From Rhopalosiphum padi (lineage: Eukaryota; Arthropoda; Insecta; Hemiptera; Aphididae): a DNA stretch of 64,000 nt. The DNA lies in the NCBI RefSeq assembly GCF_020882245.1, contig NC_083597.1:71340152-71404151 (forward strand), in the 5' to 3' direction. A program made the translations under genes and the position numbers. Under the pieces are notes generated by a model. It saw only the letters and a program-made list of their open reading frames with translations. It was not told the DNA's origin and ran no database searches. Numbering within the stretch: position 1 is the first letter of the stretch; every line of letters starts with the position of its first letter. This document shows positions 52,013 through 61,100 of the stretch, piece by piece.

Positions 52013-55000
52013 TGTACAATATATAGTCGTATAGTGTATTAAGTATATTATAATGCTCGCGGGAGGTAAACTATAGATCGTTTAAGCTAATGGGTTTCCA
52101 TGTCGAACTTACTCTTGTATGCTACAACGCCGGTACCTAATATAACATTGCGCGTAAATTTGAATTTGATTTAAATGTGTTTTAACTGTACCCCCTATAC
52201 TATACCATTTATACTATATATACAACAATTTTGAATGTTATACCTATTATTTATTAACTAAATGTTTCAACAATGAATCGGTCAACATTTTTCTTTTTAA
52301 ATTTTATGGAAAGTTATTAAACAGTTGCAATTACTTAACATTTTCTCAAAAGTTTGAATACCTACTGCTGTTGTTTGTAAGTTTGATAAAAACAATCAAT
52401 GAAATAACTAGCCGTAAACATTTTTCCCAAAAGGTTATTCGTGGGGCCTTCACTTTTATTTTATTGTCTCTCATCGCGTTTAGGAACAGAGAAAACTCCA
52501 ATTTTCAATTTTTAGGATGGCTTTTAAATTATTAAAAGTTTTAATAGAAAATTGAATACTATTGGTACTTTTAGTACAATACTGAAATATTTTTATTAGT
52601 TTTCAAAATAATCAGGAAAACCTAAAAAAATTTACAAAATTAATTTTGCTGTAATTCAAAAAGGAATTTATTTCATAGAAGTTCATTTAAATTTTCTTAA
52701 TATATGTATATATTATATTTTGCTGGACATGGTATAATGTTTCAAATGTTTTGGTTCTTTTTGAGGTGTTTATAAATAAATATTTAAATTTTTTATGTTG
52801 AAAAAATTATTTTTTCCCAATCTTAAAAATGTAGGTAATAGAAGGTTACTTATACATCAGTTTTGTAGCATTTTAAAATATTTAAAGTGAGTATATTGCA
52901 TGAGAAATATGTTCGAATTTTTTTTATAGACCTTTGTAGTTTAAAATGTAACAAAATTGAAAATTTAACGAAAAATAATGAATTTTCCTTTAACAATTTT
53001 GGAATAAAAAAAAATATTAGTCAAATATGGACTTGAAATTGTTCACTACAACCTATATTATTATTTTCATACACACAATGACATTTTCAAAATATTTAGA
53101 AATATTTTAGCTTTTTATTTATTACAATTATTTTATTCCTAAGGTACGTCCCAATCAACTTATAATCTATTAACAATAAATAATATAAATCTATGTTTGT
53201 ATATATATATGCATAAATTCGGTGATTCTTTTATCGAACAACACTTATTATTTCAAACTCTATTAATGTTTTTGAAAAAAATACTATATTTCTAATATTG
53301 TTTATCGTTATAATGTTTAACTTTTTAACTTTTTTGAATGACAACATATTCTTTTAATTCCATATTCTAAGAATATTTTTTGTAGGATACCTACATTAAA
53401 ATCGAAATTTCGGACAAGTAATTTATGAGTTATAATAAGTATCTTAAATTATTTATTTCAAAAATGTTAATAGATTTTGAAATAATTAGTGTTGTTTGAT
53501 AAATAAACATCATGCTTATATATATAATATATTATTATTTATAGAACGTTATTAATAAATTCCGATATGTGATATTTTTACATTTTATAAAAATGTGTTT
53601 TTCACACACTTTTACATGTAGTAATCTTACATAATACAGTAATTTATAGTAATGTAAATAAATTATAAAATAGATTTAAAAGAAAGACAAAAATACTGGT
53701 TTTGTTCAAAATGATTAGCCGTTATTATATTATATTCGTTAAATTTTAGAAATTTTAAAAATCTGTAATAATCCTCATACTACTGACCTACGGTATTGTA
53801 ATGATAAATACAATCAAAATCTAATGTAGCATAGTGAGTTAAGCTTTACGGTATATTGTTATTAATTTAATGATTTATTTTTTTAACAGAGAAGACTTTG
53901 CTTATCAATTTAAGGGTGGGGGATATTTGCGCGTAAGAAAACAACTTTAGCTGCTTGTATATCATATCATGAGAATATAATGCAATGTTTAATTTTACAA
54001 CTTTTAAACAATTGCAATAAATAAATAAACCTTTTTCTTAGAAACATTAAAATAATATGGATTGGACAAATTTTAAATTAAAGGAACTCTTTTATATGTA
54101 TTATGTATAAACAACATTTCAATTTTTTTATCCACTTATCCATACTGAAGCCAAAAAGCTGGTAAAATATATCATTATAATAATATCCTAATTCCCATCA
54201 CCATTTTGACTTTATTATGATGACAAACTTTTTTAATACCATTACATTGCTACTTTTAATAATATTAGATGAGTTCGTATTTTTTATTTCCACCATTTTA
54301 GTATATATTATGTGATTCTACTATACTATTTAATAGATACACATATAAATAGTGTTTTACCCGTGTGTTTAAATTGAAGAACTTTGTTTGGATTTATCAT
54401 GTTATGACGTATAATACAAAAGTGTGTAGTGTGTACCTACCGACTAAATTATCTCTAAACTACACTGATATACTATACGTTTTAACACAGCTTTATATGT
54501 AAATACATACGAAAGTAAAACTACTAAAACAACACACATTGCGAGAGCTGTAAGTATAACATTTCGCTTGTTGCTGACGGTTGTGCATATATCAATATAA
54601 TATTATAGTTTTCCAATTCGCCCAAGGTTTGTTAGTTTAGTCATTGAACCTGTAATTTCATACTGTATTTTATAACACTCAATTGAAAACTTCTGTAAAT
54701 TTACATATATTTTTGGTTGATTTTATGTGATGATATGTTAGGTAAGAGATAAATACATCTTACAGTTATATTTGTTATATTGTTGAGTTAAATGCAAATT
54801 CATACACATTTTAGCCTATATTATATCGATGTTTAAAGGTAAAAATATTGGTATTTGGTGGCTACGAATGAAGTGTATCATTTTTATTTATATTTTATTA
54901 CATATAACATATACCTATAGTCGATACATTACATTTTTTATTTTGTTGAATGTCCTCCGATTACATATTTTGATGGCATATTTATTATTTATGAAGTCAT

Positions 55001-58000
55001 ATTGAATCAATGCACGTCCAGTAATATTTCGTATGTCTTTGCAGTGGAATGCAGAAACAGGCTGGTTGTGCGGAAAAAAGGCAACCTCAAGGAGTCGGGC
55101 GGAAGCATCGGTCACAAGCGACGGGTATCGTTCGATCCTCTTGCATTGCTTTTGGACGCCTCGTTGGAGGGTGAACTCGAGCTGGTTATGCGAACCGCTG
55201 AACAAGTAAGTGTGCAGATTATTATTAATATTGTTACTATTTATATTACATTCATGACTCAACGGCAAGGGATTCATGTACAATTGTACACGGTTTTTAT
55301 TTTCGAGATATATCTAATAGTTCGGTGCCTGATGGTTAGGAGGGTGATGTTAAGGAAAATGTTATAATAGGGAAATATTAAATTATTTAAAACTAATATT
55401 CGATTTCTGAATTCAGTAAAAACTTAAAATTTGTACAGTGAAAAATATTTAAATATATAAATAACTTTATTACATTAATTAAATTAAGTGGACTGTTCAC
55501 TTTGTGACCTATCAATACTGTAGTACATATTTATTTAAAATTGACCGTTTTATTTAGATTTGTATAAAAATTAAAAGTAAAACGTAGTTCTCGTATTTAA
55601 AATATTATTAAAAATGGTAGTCTGTATCGGGCGTAGTTTACAATATTAATAATTCCTTATGTTTATAAGTGGTAGTTTATTATGTGTCAATTACTCATAA
55701 CACATAATTTCGTCAAGTATCTACGTAGTATATATTGGTTCTTAAAGAAATCCAGTATAATATTATAAAGTTTTTTTTTTTTTAATTTTTATTTATTTCA
55801 ACTAAGAATTATGTTAAAAAACATAAGTTTAAAAGGTTAATAGATTTTAAATAAGAATAAGTATTGTTTGATAAAAAAATAACTTAGTATATTATATATT
55901 AGTATAAATATAGTATAAATATAAGTAATAATAATAATAATTACTTTGAATTTCTTTCTGAAAAAAATTAAAAGACGTTTAATTGTGTATATTATTTATT
56001 AACGTCATCGTATTATCATGTGCCTTAGGTGGGAGATCCAAGCGCAGCCAATGATGAAGGAATAACTGCGCTACACAATGCCATATGCGCCGGCCATATA
56101 GACATTGTTAAGTTTTTAGTTAAGTTTGGCTGTGATGTAAACGCTCAAGACTCCGACGGATGGTGAGTTTATAAAGTCAATAGCTTAATGTACATAATAT
56201 AGCAGCCTGTTATGTTTAGAATTGGAATTGTTAAGGGTAGTATAGAATATATTATTTTATATGAGTATAATATAATCTAGTTTCGAAAAAAAAAATAGTT
56301 AATACAATATACAAGTTTAAGGGATTGTAATAGGTATATATATTGTAGTATTTATAAGTTATATGCAAGTTTACAAAAGGTTATTTAAAACATTACCTAA
56401 AATTTAATATTCTTAAACATAATTGCAAATAACAACTTTAAAATACACTTAACCTCACTTATTTAAGTTCTAAACATAAGTTATAATTTTAAGTCTAAAC
56501 TTCTAACATTTTGTAACTATTTATGTTACAATTATAATCTTAGATTTTAAATGATTTTTATCATATTTATAATCTAAATTAGACTTTTAACAAATCAATA
56601 CAATCAATACAGATAGTTATCATGTTATTATAACCATAGTTAATAGTGAAATTGGATGTTTTTCAAATGATAATTGATTAGTTTTAATTTATGTCGTATT
56701 TTACTTTTGTTAAATAAAATTCCTAATTAAGTATAATATATTAGGATGTGATATAAAACATTGACAGTTTAAAATGCCAACTGTCGAAATATCGAAGAGT
56801 ATAAAATATCGATCGTCGTTATATGTCTAAATCAAATTATAGATAGTTATTTTTAAATTAGAAATTTAGAATTTAGTTTTTTGATAGCAAAAAAATAGGG
56901 GTCTAATTAAATAATTTTTTAATGTGTAATAATAAAATAAAATAATTAATAAACAGACGGTAAATAACTTATAAATGTAGTAATAATAATTTTGATTTTA
57001 TCACGGTGTTTCAAAGAAAATAAAGGATCTATGTCACTATAAATATTTTTGATTTTTAATTTTAATAATCGATTATTAAATATTTTTACCATAAATAAGA
57101 AATTAGTTACATTAAATTTTGATTTTTTCAATATTTATTTTGATAATAATAAACTTTGGTTTGTCGATCTTTCGTATTTTTCGATATTTTGACTATCAAC
57201 ATTTTAATCTGTTGACATTTTGACTATCTGTGTTTTGACCGCCTGCCCTATTTTAACACACGTTATTATATCTTACAACGTATAAAATATCTATATCATT
57301 GTAAAAAGTATGTTTGAAATTTATGGTTTTTGAATTCGGAATTTTGGTTTTCAGACAATAAATGTATAAATATTCAACTGTAGTATTATTGTATGAGGTT
57401 ACCCTTTAGAAAGTCATATAATGACTTGTCGTTTCATTGGATGACACATTTTCATTTTTATTTAGTAATAAAATAAATATTAACCTTCTTTTACTAACAT
57501 TATCACTTATCAGTATTAAAACTATGTGTCACGAAATATATGAGTGATTCAATCTAATTAAATTGTTTTTATTATAAATTGATTTGTCACTATTCTAAAT
57601 TTTGACTTATTCTATTATATTATAATTTAGAGCCGTAAATAATTACCAAATATTAATTAATTTCTAATTTGTAAAAGTACCTAATGCTCAGTATCTAATA
57701 AATAAAACTTCAAACCACAGAAATGACAAACTGGCTGAGTCCTATAAATCTGAAAGCCTTTAGATGAAATATTGAAAAATATTGTTTTAAAACTAAGGGT
57801 GTGGCAATCATCTTCCCTAGTTCCAACAGGACGTTGTACAGTTATAAGATGTCGTAGAATAGTGGCGAGTGGCGACTGTGTCTATTTCACATGCGTAGAC
57901 AAACCAATAATATAGTTTTGCCGTAGAAACCTATTTTTTTTAAAGTCATATCTATAACCGTTACACGTTTCGTATTCAGCTCCCAAATTTTACGAGTGAT

Positions 58001-58082
58001 TTTTTTTTCGTGGTGTTATGTAAAATCGTAAAATCTAAGGATTTAAAATATCATTCAAGGACCTTTAAAGCTTTAAATGAAG

Positions 58083-58136
<54 letters not shown>

Positions 58137-61100
58137 TAGCAATATACCCTGATAATAAATGTTAAAACGATGTATAATATACCTTTGTTATTATAATATA
58201 TAAAAATAAAATTATTGTTTTAGATTTTTGTAGAAAAGCTTTTTTTAAATTTACAACCTATTAAATGTTAATAAGGTTTGTGCGTTCAGTGAAAATATTA
58301 ATATTATATTGTTTACCTATTGGGAGTTCTGATAACGGCTTGTCGTTAATATTCGCATTATTGTGGAAGTAATTTATTTTTCATTTACATACTCGTGCTT
58401 TTTCTCTATTATAAATTATAATAATTGACTTAGCTGTTAATGAAAAATTGAGTTTACAAAAATTGAAATTTTCCTACCCGTATTATATTATATTTTATAA
58501 CTAATAAATCTAAAATAATATTTTGCAACATGCGTAGTAATCTTTCTAGTTAATCATTTTTAATTAGTCTGTGTCCATTAGCACGATGAAAAAATAATTC
58601 TTCTTCTAGCTGCTCCGCAAATACAAATTGATATTTCTTCCGCCATTCATGTAATATAACATAGTATATTAAGTATTAACAGTAATTAAATGATTAAATT
58701 ACGTGCTAAACCTATGTATTATTGGATTATTATTATATTATTGTACCGAGTGAACATTTGTCGGATTACAGTTATGTAACACTCATATATATATAAAAAT
58801 ATATAAGGGGTTATATTAAACCTATTAACGGACACAATAAGCTGTGAATATATATTTTATAATTAAGTTATTAAAACTCGTCGTGCAGTTCTTTTCGTCG
58901 AACCCTTAAAAATCGATAAGTCTCGCAAGTCTGTGTAGTATATAGTCACTACGTAAGCATATATAAAACTCAGACGTCGTATACAAGTGTATATATAAGT
59001 GAACCCGCCAAGAATTTTATTACTAAATTGAATTCCTTATTTATAACGTAAAAAAATAATTCAAACTCCGTACAAAACATTATTTTATGAACTTGAAAGT
59101 TATATGCATTCGTGCGACAAATCATAATTATATACTATATTTTATGATGTCTATTTTTACGTTTGCTGGTCGCTATAATAATTTACATGCTAAATTTGCA
59201 ATACTTCAGTATGCAATTATAATATAATTAAACGTGTGGCGGGGCAAATTAAGGTGAGCGTCGTCTTTCAGTGACTTGCGTCGTATATCTGCAGCTGTTA
59301 TACTATTATAAAACTACATATGAGCACGATTTTTTCTAAAACGTGAATAGGCTTACGTCTAATAGCGAAGACCATATATCTACCATAATAATTAACGATT
59401 ATTTTTTTTTCGAATACCCATAGGACGCCGTTACACTGTGCCGCCAGCTGTAACAACCTAGCCATGGTCCGATTTCTGGTGGAGCACGGGGCGTGCATAT
59501 TCGCCACCACGTTGTCAGACCAGGAGACGGCCGCCGAAAAATGCGAGGAGGACGAAGAGGGTTTCGACGGGTGTTCAGAGTTTCTTTATAGTGAGTTAAA
59601 TGATGTATTTGTTATAATATTTAATTACTTGCCTTTATTGTAAATTCTTATCATCAACATCACGATTCACGACGCATTCTGCGTACGCCACTCAGCCTGA
59701 AAATAACAGAATATTTTCATCCGAATACAAACTATTTTATATCTAATTTACTTATTATATAACACACATTATATACATAATTGTATTACATAACTCTCTA
59801 ACAATAAAATACTCTAATATTTATTATTCATTTACCAAAATGTTAATCGTACTAAATTCTGAAACGCTGTGTCGTGTCTACAGGTGTTCAAGAGAAGTTA
59901 GGCATAATGAACAACGGTGCAGTGTACGCGGTTTTTGGGTATGAAGCGCACAACCAGGATGAGTTAACTTTCGATGATGGCGACAGGATTGTCGTACTAC
60001 GGAAAGGCGACGACACTGAACGAGAATGGTGGTGGTCAAGGATTGACGACCGCGAAGGATACGTTCCACGGAATTTACTTGGGGTGAGTTTTTCTTCTTC
60101 GTCTTCAACATGCACATATACATTAAAATATATAGGCTAACAAAATAATGATTCCCTATAGTTAATGCATTTTATATACTTATTTTAAATAGGTAAATAA
60201 TTTAAAGTTATATACGACAGGTAATATGATTTTAAAATTATATAAGCGTACTGTCGGTTTTTTCTCTCTGCTCCACGCATAACATAGACAAAACGCAACA
60301 TATTTTAAATAAGCTTAAAGTAAAATCATCAATTGCAAAAATAATAGAAAACAGTATTTATAACATATCAATTTGTTTAATATTCATATAAATAATCTAC
60401 AAAGTTTTATTTTTATAGTCAAACTCAATGCCAATGGATAATAAAATATAAAACCCACTGTATTTCAAAACCTCTAAAAATATTATCCTCTATAATTTTT
60501 GTAGTAAGTAATTTTGCTCTAAGATTACTTAAACATAAAAAAAAAAATGTAAAAACAATTACGCGTGAATACGTTTTATCTATGTTGCGTGTGGATTTAA
60601 GTAAGAAAACGAATACTGCGCTGACATTCTCATACAAATAGTTGTACTCTAAAAGCATTCTAAATAATAACCTACGGCATTTTATTTTTATTTGTATCCA
60701 TACAGTTTATCGTTCGTTCAATTACTTTATCGTTACTATATTACTGTACTAATATCGAGGTTCTAAAATCGATACGTTACATAATATTATGTTATGCATG
60801 TTTATGTTTAAATACGAATAAAAAATGTTCGTTTATTTCTATTTTGGGAAAAAAAAAATTTAAATTTATATTATCAATTCTATGAAAACATAAATTAATT
60901 ATGCTTGACACATCGTTAACTGAAAGAGATTCGAATATCAAATCGACACTTGCATTATGCAGATTATCTGAATGGAAAAAAATAGTATCGAATACATAAA
61001 ATAACAAGCATTGTCAATTTGGATCTCACTCAAAGCTATATTACTGTAGCCCGTGAGGAGAGTGTATGGAAACATCACGCGTTACAATCTCACAACCTCG

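Noticed and set aside
60989..61007. A 19-base exact match to 63873-63891 (CGAATACATAAAATAACAA)
   Set aside because: The match does not extend to either side and is AT-rich, so it is close to chance expectation for 64 kb of this composition.
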